From G963674665 sp964609625 (GTDB lineage Bacteria; Desulfobacterota; Desulfovibrionia; Desulfovibrionales; Desulfovibrionaceae), in NCBI GenBank assembly GCA_964609625.1, contig CAZSRS010000005.1:95189-159188 (forward strand): a stretch of 64,000 nt of DNA. The letters are read 5' to 3'. The notes beneath the pieces were generated by a model, which made no database searches, was not told where the DNA came from, and saw only the letters and a program-made list of their open reading frames with translations. The first letter of the stretch is position 1. Every line of letters starts with the position of its first letter. Of this stretch, positions 56,606-64,000 are shown one piece after another. The position numbers were made by a program, and so were the translations under genes.

Positions 56606-59014
56606 ATGTTGAACAGAATGGGAATCGGTATCAAGCTGTCCGTTGTGACAGGTATCGTCACGGCCGTGATTTTTGGCGCAGTGCTTTGGCAGTCGGCCAC
56701 CAAGCTCAATACGGTGTCTCGGGACAGGGTCTACGAGGCCGTGACAATGGAAGGACGCATCGGGGCGGAGCAGGTCCAGGCGCGACTGGGGGAATCATTA
56801 CGCACGGCCAGAAACTTGGCGGAAGTCTTCGCCGAACTCAAGCTTTCCGCCGCTGCGGATCGCGACACGGCCGTGCATATCCTACGGGCGATATTGCAGG
56901 GACATCCGGATTATCTCGGTGTCTGGGTCGCCTTCGAGCCCAACGCCTTCGATGGCAAAGACCAAGAGTATGGCAACGCGCCAGGCCATGACGCCACGGG
57001 CAGGTTCATCCCCTACCTGAGCCGCTCCGAAGGCAAGATTCTGCACAACCCATTGGAGAACTACGACAAACCGGACCCCGGAGACTACTATCTCAAGGCG
57101 CGGAACTCGGGTCGCGAGACCATCATCAATCCCTTCGTATACAAGGTGGGGGGCAAGGATGTGCTCCTTATCAGCCTGTGCGTACCTGTCAAGGTCAACG
57201 ATCAGGTCATCGGCGTGGCCGGCGTGGACCTCAACGCGAAGCAGATCCAGGACATTGTCGCGGAAGTCAAGCCCATGGGCCAGGGTTACGCCTTTCTCTT
57301 TTCCAACAACACTACGTACGTGGCGCATCCAAAAGCGGAGCAGGTGGGTAAGACGATACTGGAAGTTCGTTCCGACGCCCACGAACGGGACCGGGACGTA
57401 CGCCAGGGGCGCCCCCGTGTCGAGGAAATCACTTCCCTTGTCACCGGCGAAGTCGCCTATTATGTCTTCACGCCCATCCGCATCGGCACTACCGACACGC
57501 CGTGGTCCCTGGCCGTCACCGTGAACATCAGCACCTTGCTGGCCGACGCCAGGAACGCTATGACCATGAGCGCCGTCTACGGCGTTTTGGGATTGTTCCT
57601 GATCCTGGCATTGCTGTTTATCCTCAACAGGGTTATGGTCACCAGACCAATGCGCTCCATGGTCACGGCCGCCCACGACTTTGCCCAGGGCGATTTCCAC
57701 CGTCGTCTGGAGATCGCTTCAGGCGATGAAATCGGCCAGGCAGCCACCTATCTGAACAAGGCATTCGATATCGTGGTGGACAAGGCTTTCTGGTACGAGT
57801 CACTACTGGATTCCATATCCTTCCCCATTTCCGTGACGGACATGAACCGCAACTGGACCTTCATCAACAAGGCCGCGGAACAGGTGGCCGGCAAGAAACG
57901 GACCGAGGTTCTGGGCCAGCAATGCCATAACTGGGGGGCAGACATCTGCCGTACCGAGCGCTGCGGCATCGAATGTCTGCTGCGGGGGCAAAGCACCTCC
58001 ACCTTTACCCAGCCAGGTCTGGAACGCGACTTCCAGGTGGATGTCTCCTTTCTTTTCAACCGCAAGGGCGAAAAGATCGGACACATCGAGGTGGTGCAGG
58101 ACATAACCGAGGCCAATCGCATGCGCCGGCGGGCAGAGGAGGCCATGAGGGAAGGAATCCTCTCGGCCGCGTCCAAACTCGAAGGCATTGTCGAACGGGT
58201 CACTTCCTCTTCGCAGGAACTTTCGGCCCAGGTGGAGCAGATCAGCCTGGGAGCCGACCGCCAGAAGCAACGCATGGACGAAACCGCCACGGCCATGGAA
58301 GAGATGAACGCCACGGTGATGGAGGTGGCCAGGAACGCCACCGAGGCTGCCCGTAGCGCGGAAACGGCCAAGGACAAGGCCTTGACAGGGGCGGACGTGG
58401 TAAAACGCGCCGTGCAGGCCATTCAGGACGTGCGCGCCAAGACCATGACCATGAACGAAAACCTCGCCCTGTTGGGGCATCAGGCCGAGTCCATAGGTCA
58501 GGTCATGAACGTGATCAACGACATCGCGGATCAGACCAACCTCCTGGCGCTCAACGCGGCCATCGAGGCTGCCCGGGCCGGTGAGGCGGGCAGGGGATTC
58601 GCGGTGGTGGCCGACGAAGTGCGCAAGCTGGCGGAAAAGACCATGGGTGCCACCAAGGAAGTGGGGGCGAACATCCACGCCATTCAGGAGGCCACCAGGA
58701 AGAACATCACGGAGATGAACACCGCCGGTGATGTGGTGGCCAGGGCCACGGAGTTGTCCGAGGAATCGGGCCGCTCCCTCGCGGAAATCGTATCCCTGGT
58801 GGAGGCCAGTACCGGCCAGGTCCAGTCCATTGCCTCGGCGGCCGAAGAACAGTCCGCTGCCTCGGAAGAGATCAACCGCTCCATCGAGGAAGTCAACAGG
58901 GTGGCCGATGAGACAGCCACTTCCATGCGACACTCCTCCCAGGCAGTGGGGGAGCTTGCCGGCATGGCCCAGGAACTGCGTTCCTTGATCGAAGAGATGA
59001 AAAGCGGGGCCTGA
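56606..59014 (+). CDS. Methyl-accepting chemotaxis protein with dCache sensor, HAMP and PAS
   Basis: 802 residues from the ATG at 56606 (GGGGAGG upstream). Order: N-terminal membrane helix (about 9-28), a periplasmic dCache-type sensor (about 40-310, GVWVAFEPNAFDG, LLISLCVPVKVNDQVIGVAGVD), a second helix (about 330-350), HAMP, a PAS domain (about 410-520) with four cysteines in CHNWGADIC, RCGIEC, then the MCP signalling domain with the hairpin tip DIADQTNLLALNAAIEAARAGE (described, not quoted beyond its core). It lacks a C-terminal CheR-binding pentapeptide. Signals to CheA; ligand unknown. The PAS cysteines might bind a metal or heme. Confidence 0.94.
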   Translation: MLNRMGIGIKLSVVTGIVTAVIFGAVLWQSATKLNTVSRDRVYEAVTMEGRIGAEQVQARLGESLRTARNLAEVFAELKLSAAADRDTAVHILRAILQGHPDYLGVWVAFEPNAFDGKDQEYGNAPGHDATGRFIPYLSRSEGKILHNPLENYDKPDPGDYYLKARNSGRETIINPFVYKVGGKDVLLISLCVPVKVNDQVIGVAGVDLNAKQIQDIVAEVKPMGQGYAFLFSNNTTYVAHPKAEQVGKTILEVRSDAHERDRDVRQGRPRVEEITSLVTGEVAYYVFTPIRIGTTDTPWSLAVTVNISTLLADARNAMTMSAVYGVLGLFLILALLFILNRVMVTRPMRSMVTAAHDFAQGDFHRRLEIASGDEIGQAATYLNKAFDIVVDKAFWYESLLDSISFPISVTDMNRNWTFINKAAEQVAGKKRTEVLGQQCHNWGADICRTERCGIECLLRGQSTSTFTQPGLERDFQVDVSFLFNRKGEKIGHIEVVQDITEANRMRRRAEEAMREGILSAASKLEGIVERVTSSSQELSAQVEQISLGADRQKQRMDETATAMEEMNATVMEVARNATEAARSAETAKDKALTGADVVKRAVQAIQDVRAKTMTMNENLALLGHQAESIGQVMNVINDIADQTNLLALNAAIEAARAGEAGRGFAVVADEVRKLAEKTMGATKEVGANIHAIQEATRKNITEMNTAGDVVARATELSEESGRSLAEIVSLVEASTGQVQSIASAAEEQSAASEEINRSIEEVNRVADETATSMRHSSQAVGELAGMAQELRSLIEEMKSGA

Positions 59015-59052
59015 CAGCGCGACACTCCCGGCCGTCCAGCGGCGGTCGGGGG

Positions 59053-60282
59053 TTATCTGCCTGGGGCGGGATCGTTGCGGCGGACGGCCATGACCATGGC
59101 CACTGCCTTGATGCCTTTTTTTTCGCCGGTGAATCCCAACCCTTCCTCGGTGGTGGCCTTGACGTTGACCCATTCCACCGGGAGGTGCAGCAGTTTGGAG
59201 AGGTTGTCCCGGATGAGTTGTTTGTGTGGGGCGATACGCGGGATCTGGGCGATGACGGTGCAGTCTACGTGCCGCAGGCGTATGCCGTCGGCCAGGAGGT
59301 CTTCCAGCACCAAGTCGAGGAATACGGCGCTGTTCATGTTCTCCAAGCCGGGATCGCTATCCGGGAAGCGTTCACCGATATCGCCCCGGCCGGCACAGCC
59401 CAGCAGGGCGTCGGTAAGGGCGTGCAGCAGCACGTCGCCGTCCGAATGAGCCTGGACGTGGGGGGCACCGGGGATGGGAACGCCCCCCAGCTTCATGGGG
59501 CGGGCCTTGGTTGCGTCCGGAGCCACGTAACGGTGCACGTCGTACCCCCAACCGCAGACTGGAGTCTCCAGGACCGGAGGCTCTTGCTCCTGGAGCAGCC
59601 CCAGATCCTTTTTCGTGGTGATCTTCACGTTGGCTTCCTCGCCGGGAATGATCAGGACCTCGAGCCCCATGCGTTCCAGCATCGAGGCGTCATCCGTGAC
59701 CTCCCAACCCTGGAGCGCGGCTTCCCGGTGCGCCTGGCGCAGGGAGCGCAGCCGGAAGGCCTGGGGCGTCTGCACGGCACGCAACTGACCGCGGGTCAGG
59801 GTCTGGAGTACGCGCTCCTCCCGCACCTGTTTGATGGTGTCGTTCACGGGCAGGCCGGGAATCACTCCGTGGGCCTGTGAGTCTGGCGCCAAGAGTGCGT
59901 CCAGCAGGGCGTTGCACAGGGCAGGGGAAGTAAAGGGCCTGGCGGCGTCGTGCACGAGCACGCTCTCGCAGTCAGAGGGAAGGGCCGCCAGGCCGTTGGC
60001 CACGGAATCCTGGCGTCTGGGGCCGCCAGCCACTGCCAGCCAGGGCAGCCCGAGGGCATCCCGTCCCATGAGTTCTATGATACGCTCTTGCTCCTGCAAG
60101 AGTTCCTGCTCGGGTAAGACCAGGACCAAGCCGAAGACACGCGGTATGTGCGACAGCGTATGGACACTGTGCCAATACAGGGGGCGTGTCTTCCATTGCA
60201 GGAACTGTTTTTTTTCGCCGATCCCGGCCTTCGCGAGCCGTGATCCGCTCCCCGCGGCAAGGATGATGGCCCAGGTGCTCAT
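59053..60282 (-). CDS. ispDF: Bifunctional IspD-IspF isoprenoid enzyme
   Basis: 409 residues. N-terminal IspD (about 1-235): AIILAAGSGSRL (CTP-binding loop), VLVHDAARPF and TDDASMLERMG. C-terminal IspF (about 245-409): GYDVHRY (zinc ligands), AHSDGDVLLHALTDALLG and NVKATTEEGLGFTGEKKG. The fusion catalyses two non-consecutive steps of the MEP pathway: CDP-ME formation and MEcPP cyclisation. It begins about 25 bp after the rnpB 3' end on the same strand. Confidence 0.96.
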   Translation of the reverse strand: MSTWAIILAAGSGSRLAKAGIGEKKQFLQWKTRPLYWHSVHTLSHIPRVFGLVLVLPEQELLQEQERIIELMGRDALGLPWLAVAGGPRRQDSVANGLAALPSDCESVLVHDAARPFTSPALCNALLDALLAPDSQAHGVIPGLPVNDTIKQVREERVLQTLTRGQLRAVQTPQAFRLRSLRQAHREAALQGWEVTDDASMLERMGLEVLIIPGEEANVKITTKKDLGLLQEQEPPVLETPVCGWGYDVHRYVAPDATKARPMKLGGVPIPGAPHVQAHSDGDVLLHALTDALLGCAGRGDIGERFPDSDPGLENMNSAVFLDLVLEDLLADGIRLRHVDCTVIAQIPRIAPHKQLIRDNLSKLLHLPVEWVNVKATTEEGLGFTGEKKGIKAVAMVMAVRRNDPAPGR

Positions 60283-60306
60283 GGTGACGTAGGGTTCCTT
60301 AAAGAA

Positions 60307-60686
60307 ATGGGAGTTGGACTGTAAGCCGGGTTCTGTTCCCCAGCCGTTTGCGCGGCAGGGGCAGCCGTCATTCCTCTAGGACCGTGGTTGCCCACGGCCT
60401 CCAGCGGCCTACCCGGGGGCACGGCCGGACCAGCCTTGACGCCCCCCTATTTGGCCTTGCTCCGGACGGGGTTTGCCGAGCTTGCCGCGTCGCCGCGGCA
60501 ACTGGTGGGCTCTTACTCCACCGTTTCACCCTTACCTGCGGCCCAGGGGCCGCATAGGCGGTTTGCTTTCTGTGGCACTTTCCCGGGATCGCTCCCGCTG
60601 GGAGTTACCCAGCGTCCTGTCCTGTGGAGCCCGGACTTTCCTCCCCGGACCTCTCGACCCGCGGCGACGACCCGTCCAACTCCCAC
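60307..60686 (-). ncRNA. rnpB: RNase P RNA, bacterial class A
   Basis: On the minus strand the 5' and 3' ends GGGAGTTGGAC and GTCCAACTCCC pair as helix P1. The conserved elements follow in order: GAGGAAAGTCCGGGCTCC near the 5' end, CAGAAAGCAAACCGCC, GGTAAGGGTGAAACGGTG, GTAAGAGCCCACCAG, AGAGGAATGACGGCTGCC, and ACAGAACCCGGCTTA at the 3' end. About 380 nt, the normal length. Catalytic RNA of RNase P, which makes tRNA 5' ends. Ends estimated from P1. Confidence 0.95.
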
Positions 60687-60739
60687 TAAGAAGATAATGC
60701 CGGCGCGGCAGGGGGTCAAAGCCCGCGCCGGCATCGAGG

Positions 60740-61534
60740 TCATTTTCCGCCCACGACCGCGTGTAATTCTTCGTCTGTTTCCGCCTGCACTTCTGGTGTC
60801 TCCGGTTCATCCGGGGTGAAGTGCTCGCACCAGTAGATGAGCCGTTGACAGTTCGGGCAGGAGAGGATCTGCTCCCCTTTCTGCAGTTCGTTGTAACTCT
60901 GAGGAGGAATGCTGATATGACATCCCTCGCAGACACCGCCCTTGACGCGGACGATGACAGGCGCGGCCAGTCGGGAACGGATGAATTCATAGCGGCCGAG
61001 CACCGGTCCAGGTACGGAACGTCCCGCATCCTTGCGCTGCCGCTTGAGTTCGTCGAGTCTTTGCATGGTCAGGTCCATGCGGTTTTTGAGACTTGACCGC
61101 CTGGCGTCGAGTTGGGTCTTGACGGCATTGACCTGCACGTCAAGTTCCTCCAGGGCCTCGTTCTGGCGCTGGAGTTCCTCGGCCAAGGCCAGACGTTCTT
61201 CCTCCCGAAGGCGGTTGAGCTTTTCAAGGTTGTCCATCTCACGCATCATGGCGTGATATTCCTTGTTGTTGCTGACCATCATCAACTTGTTCTTGCTCTT
61301 CTTGATCCGCAGTGAATCATCCTCGATCTCCAGAGACAGGCGGCTTTCCTGCTCCTTGAGATAGTTGACCTTCTCAACCAGCTGTTGACGCTGCTGATCG
61401 AGATCGTCGAATTCCGCCTCCAGGCCGACTACTTCCCGAGGGGCGGTGTCCAACTCACGGTGCAGTTCAAGGATTTCACTGTCAATTCTCTGCAAGGCCA
61501 CAAGTTGTTCGATTTGTTTCAAGTACAAGCTCAA
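60740..61534 (-). CDS. Coiled-coil C4 zinc-ribbon protein
   Basis: 264 residues. The start is a TTG at 61534 with GAGGAGG 7 bases upstream; no suitable ATG fits. A long antiparallel coiled coil (about 5-175) is followed by a zinc ribbon with CEGCHIS and SCPNCQRLIYWC (about 200-235). The fold matches the CT398/YbgI-associated zf-RING_7 family, of uncertain function; homologues are reported to bind sigma-54 or nucleic acid. It lies 90 bp after nif3 and just ahead of rnpB. Confidence 0.88.
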   Translation of the reverse strand: MSLYLKQIEQLVALQRIDSEILELHRELDTAPREVVGLEAEFDDLDQQRQQLVEKVNYLKEQESRLSLEIEDDSLRIKKSKNKLMMVSNNKEYHAMMREMDNLEKLNRLREEERLALAEELQRQNEALEELDVQVNAVKTQLDARRSSLKNRMDLTMQRLDELKRQRKDAGRSVPGPVLGRYEFIRSRLAAPVIVRVKGGVCEGCHISIPPQSYNELQKGEQILSCPNCQRLIYWCEHFTPDEPETPEVQAETDEELHAVVGGK

Positions 61535-61624
61535 GGCTCGACCCTCCTCAAAGCTGTTGATGAACGGAATACGGCTCGCTCAGGGAACCGAAATTCCCTT
61601 GTTGTTCAGTTATTGCCTGTATAT

Positions 61625-62647
61625 TCACGATGTTTCCTCATCCTTGGATTTCACGAGAAGCAGGTCGAATGGTTCACGGCCTGTGAAGAAAAGCAGTTGC
61701 AGTTCACTTAAAGCGGGATTCTCGCTCAGATCCAGGGTGAAACGTCGCATCATTTCCTCTTCCAGTATGAAATGTCCCGCGTCAATGACGCAGAGATCGT
61801 GCCCCAAAGCCTGATGGTACTTGACGTCGCCGGTGATGAAGATGTCGGCCCCGGCTTGTGCGGCCTTGGTGATCATCGAACCTCCGGAGCCGGGACAGCA
61901 GGCCACGCGGGAGACGATATCGGGTATAACGCCCGAAATCTGATAGAAACTGCGGTCCACGAACGTGGCCAGAGAGTCGAGGAAGTCGTTGATGGTCATG
62001 GGTTGGGGCAGATCTCCCACCAGACCGAACCCCCATTGTTTGGGCGGCAGGGCCAACTCCAGCAAGCCGAAGGCCGGGGATGTTTCCAGGTCGCGGCTCA
62101 CGGCTTCTTTCAGCGAAGGCCAGACATCGGTATGGCAGACCAGGAGCAATTCGCCAGGGAGCGCTTCCTCCAGGTGCAATACCAGGGGGTGATTTTCGTA
62201 CTGTTCCAGAAGTCGGCCGGTTGCGTCACCCACTTGGAAGCGTACGCCGCAATACGGTCTTGAGCGGGTGATATCCAGGATACGGAGGTCCAGAAGGCCA
62301 AGGGCGCGCGGCAGCCAGCTTGCCGGTCCATCAGGTTGCACGTCAAGGGAGGTGTGCGCGGCATAAAGCCAGGCTTGGTGCCGGAGCACGGCGGATACGA
62401 TCCGATGATGGGTATCCAGTTTATTCAGGAAGCGGGGTTCGATGCTCAGGGGGTGGTGGGTGAGGATGAAGTCGGCACCCCATTCCAGTGCAGCGTCGAT
62501 GACTTCCGGGAGTGGGTCCAGAGTCACGGCGATCTTGTGAAGTTCTTCGGTCAGTCCGGCGATCTGAACACCGCTGTTGTCCCATTGAGCCGCTCCCTCG
62601 AGGGAGGCGATTTCCTGGAGTATCCCCATGAATTCGTGGACGTTCAT
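61625..62647 (-). CDS. Nif3-like dinuclear metal centre protein
   Basis: 340 residues, GGAG before the ATG. Nif3/YqfO family: AQWDNSGVQIAG, GADFILTHHPLSIEP and AHTSLDVQPDG supply early metal ligands. The central insert of about 100 residues is the PII-like YqfO domain. Late ligands are in VACCPGSGGSM, FITGDVKYHQAL and IDAGHFILEE. Acts as hexameric metal-binding protein; some members are GTP cyclohydrolase I type 2-like. Gene order nif3-zinc ribbon-rnpB-ispDF on one strand. Confidence 0.92.
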   Translation of the reverse strand: MNVHEFMGILQEIASLEGAAQWDNSGVQIAGLTEELHKIAVTLDPLPEVIDAALEWGADFILTHHPLSIEPRFLNKLDTHHRIVSAVLRHQAWLYAAHTSLDVQPDGPASWLPRALGLLDLRILDITRSRPYCGVRFQVGDATGRLLEQYENHPLVLHLEEALPGELLLVCHTDVWPSLKEAVSRDLETSPAFGLLELALPPKQWGFGLVGDLPQPMTINDFLDSLATFVDRSFYQISGVIPDIVSRVACCPGSGGSMITKAAQAGADIFITGDVKYHQALGHDLCVIDAGHFILEEEMMRRFTLDLSENPALSELQLLFFTGREPFDLLLVKSKDEETS

Positions 62648-62671
62648 AGTTCTCCATGCTGTCAGGGGTTA

Positions 62672-62715
62672 CAAAAACAAGGTGCTTCCCGACGGTATGT
62701 GCAGGGAAGCACCTT
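62672..62715 (-). terminator. Rho-independent terminator downstream of tRNA-Met
   Basis: On the minus strand AAGGTGCTTCCC and GGGAAGCACCTT pair perfectly over 12 bp with a 13-base loop, followed by GTTTTTGT. It separates the tRNA transcript from nif3. Confidence 0.92.
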
Positions 62716-62787
62716 GAAAAAACGCTCTTGTGTGGCGCGGCGTTTCGGCTGTAAAAAGAGAAAGCGAACCAGCAATGGCATTCCTTC

Positions 62788-62863
62788 TGGTGGGCCTACC
62801 AGGATTCGAACCTGGGACCTGCCGGTTATGAGCCGGAGGCTCTGCCAACTGAGCTATAGGCCC
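62788..62863 (-). tRNA. tRNA-Met (CAT anticodon)
   Basis: 76 nt including an encoded CCA. The acceptor GGGCCTA pairs with TAGGCCC. The D arm is GCTCAGTTGGCAGAGC. The anticodon stem CCGG/CCGG encloses loop CTCATAA with anticodon CAT. The T arm holds GGTTCGAACC. The 1-72 pair is G-C, so it is not the initiator. Elongator Met is favoured over Ile2 (lysidine), but sequence alone leaves this open. Confidence 0.95.
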
Positions 62864-63007
62864 ACGATGATCACATATTAAGCAAACAAACATACTTCTT
62901 TGAATTCGCCATGTCAATGCTTAGTGTAGAAAGAGTTCTCGCTGTCTTTTCAGACAATTGCGCCCTGAAATCAGAATCGATATGTTTTTTTCGTGCCTGA
63001 AATTGCC

Positions 63008-63406
63008 ATGATCATGCACAAGAAGCTTTCGGTGTTGGTGTTCAGCGTGGGGATCACGGGGATTGTCCATGGTCTCTGGCAGGGAATACTCACCAACACG
63101 TTGGCGGACGGCTGGAGGATGCTGGGTGGAGGCGGGGTGGAGCAGGCATTTGCAGCCAGGGACTTGGTGCTCTATGCGCCGCTGATCCTGGCCATGTTCG
63201 GTGTTGTGCGCCCGTGGCCACGGGTCATGAGGAGGACCATTGATGCGGTGGTTGTTCTCGGCGGGATATTGGGGCTGCTCGGTATGCTGGCCTGGCCGGT
63301 TCTGGCTGGGTACGGGATGCGACTGGGTGTTTTTCCTTGGCTCCTCCTTATCGCCGTTCTCTCGCTCTTGCGCGGAAGGTCAGGGTTTCATGGATCGGGC
63401 AACTGA
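63008..63406 (+). CDS. Small membrane protein, unknown function
   Basis: About 132 residues with four membrane segments (about 5-25, 52-70, 80-100, 102-120) and a basic cytoplasmic tail (RGRSGFHGSGN). Start uncertain: ATG at 63008 or 63014; neither has a strong Shine-Dalgarno. No family recognised. Convergent with the next gene. Confidence 0.55.
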   Translation: MIMHKKLSVLVFSVGITGIVHGLWQGILTNTLADGWRMLGGGGVEQAFAARDLVLYAPLILAMFGVVRPWPRVMRRTIDAVVVLGGILGLLGMLAWPVLAGYGMRLGVFPWLLLIAVLSLLRGRSGFHGSGN

Positions 63407-63490
63407 GGCGGAGCCTCAGCTACTGACTCAGGACGATGCCACCTTGATCATCCTTGCCGACGTTGATGCTGGAGCCACCTTTGGGGCTGT

Positions 63491-63871
63491 TCAGTTTCTC
63501 TTTTCCGCAGAGAGTCCGCACCGCGGCATGACGATCCCTGAGGCTTTCCATATTACGATTGAGCACCATGCGCCAGTTGGGTATTCCGTGCAGGAATCAG
63601 GAGGGTAGGCGGCCAAGCGCAGGGTCTTTTCGTAGTGGCCGGCTGCGCGGCAGGGATCATTTTCATTGGCCGCTCGGTCGGCCTTGAAACCGAGATTTTC
63701 GATATCGTCGATGAATTTGGCGCACTTGTCATAGGAGTCACGCCTAGCGCCCCCAATGGACGTTTCACGTTGCTTCACGGTGGCGCTGTCGTCTTCTTCC
63801 GGTTCGGACGCTCCTGTAATGGAACTTGAGAAGAGCAGTGTGAAGATGCACAGAGTAATCGTAAGACGCAT
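63491..63871 (-). CDS. Small secreted cysteine-containing protein, unknown function
   Basis: 126 residues with AGGAGG 7 bases before the ATG. A signal peptide (about 1-20, LTITLCIFTLLFSSSITGA) is followed by a charged mature chain with five cysteines outside the signal region (KCAKF, DPCRAAG, DSCTEYPTGAWC, PRCG). It is likely a periplasmic helical protein; disulfides possible. No family recognised. Confidence 0.7.
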   Translation of the reverse strand: MRLTITLCIFTLLFSSSITGASEPEEDDSATVKQRETSIGGARRDSYDKCAKFIDDIENLGFKADRAANENDPCRAAGHYEKTLRLAAYPPDSCTEYPTGAWCSIVIWKASGIVMPRCGLSAEKRN

Positions 63872-64000
63872 TGATAATCCTCCTGTATTCCAGGATCATT
63901 CACAGCATGCATAATAAACGTCTATTTCGCGTTTCGCATAATGTCATGTGGCTATCCCCTTAACTCCGCATAGGTGACCGGGGCTGCAAGGGAGCAGGCC

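Overview
The window is about 64 kb of ordinary chromosome from a GC-rich Gram-negative bacterium, most likely a Desulfovibrionales (Desulfovibrio-like) deltaproteobacterium. That placement is inference. It rests on gene style and context: the metX-metW pair, a fused ispDF, a class-A RNase P RNA beside a C4 zinc-ribbon protein and a Nif3 protein, many PAS/HDOD/GAF signalling proteins, and a chemoreceptor whose PAS domain carries four cysteines. I see no insertion sequence, prophage, CRISPR array or rRNA operon. There is one tRNA and one RNase P RNA.

Layout. 1-2.7 kb: a periplasmic binding protein and a sensor kinase (cut by the left edge), translationally coupled. 2.7-6.3 kb: the NAD operon nadC-nadA-nadB. 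6.4-12.4 kb: mgtE, a YhhQ-type queuosine-precursor transporter, an FHA-TPR protein, a predicted outer-membrane barrel, a YchJ-like protein and a small membrane protein. 12.5-13.9 kb: hisH-hisF. 14.2-19.8 kb: five tightly packed genes for a surface glycan (asparagine-synthase-like amidotransferase, glycosyltransferase, and PglC-, PglD- and PglE-like proteins). 19.8-22.8 kb: pgeF, 5-formyl-THF cyclo-ligase, a phosphoesterase and a prepilin peptidase. 23.3-29.7 kb: a four-gene signalling operon (CBS-kinase with degenerate receivers, GAF protein, REC-TPR-REC protein, and a PilB/GspE-type ATPase with an MshEN c-di-GMP-binding motif). A 72-bp direct repeat lies on each side of it. 29.9-34.7 kb: carB and purF. 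34.7-38.2 kb: three small envelope or unknown genes and an HDOD protein. 38.6-43.6 kb: ftsY, metX-metW and pepA. 44-47.2 kb: a three-PAS kinase, an amphi-Trp protein, a small c-type-cytochrome-like protein with an unusual CxCH site, and an exported unknown. 47.3-49.8 kb: glycogen phosphorylase. 49.9-54.9 kb: PilZ, EAL-HDOD, GAF and HDOD regulators, all on the minus strand. 55-59 kb: a lone oligopeptide ABC ATPase and a chemoreceptor. 59-64 kb: ispDF, rnpB, the zinc-ribbon protein, nif3, tRNA-Met(CAT) and two small envelope proteins.

How it fits together. Housekeeping pathways (NAD, pyrimidine, purine, methionine, histidine/IGP, isoprenoid, glycogen, SRP targeting) are interspersed with an unusually large number of sensory proteins. 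c-di-GMP themes recur: a PilZ protein, a degenerate EAL-HDOD protein, two HDOD paralogues and the MshEN-bearing ATPase. The most noteworthy locus is the repeat-bracketed operon at 23.3-29.7 kb. It reads as a dedicated sensory module controlling a type IV pilus or type II secretion motor, and several of its receiver domains look unable to be phosphorylated.
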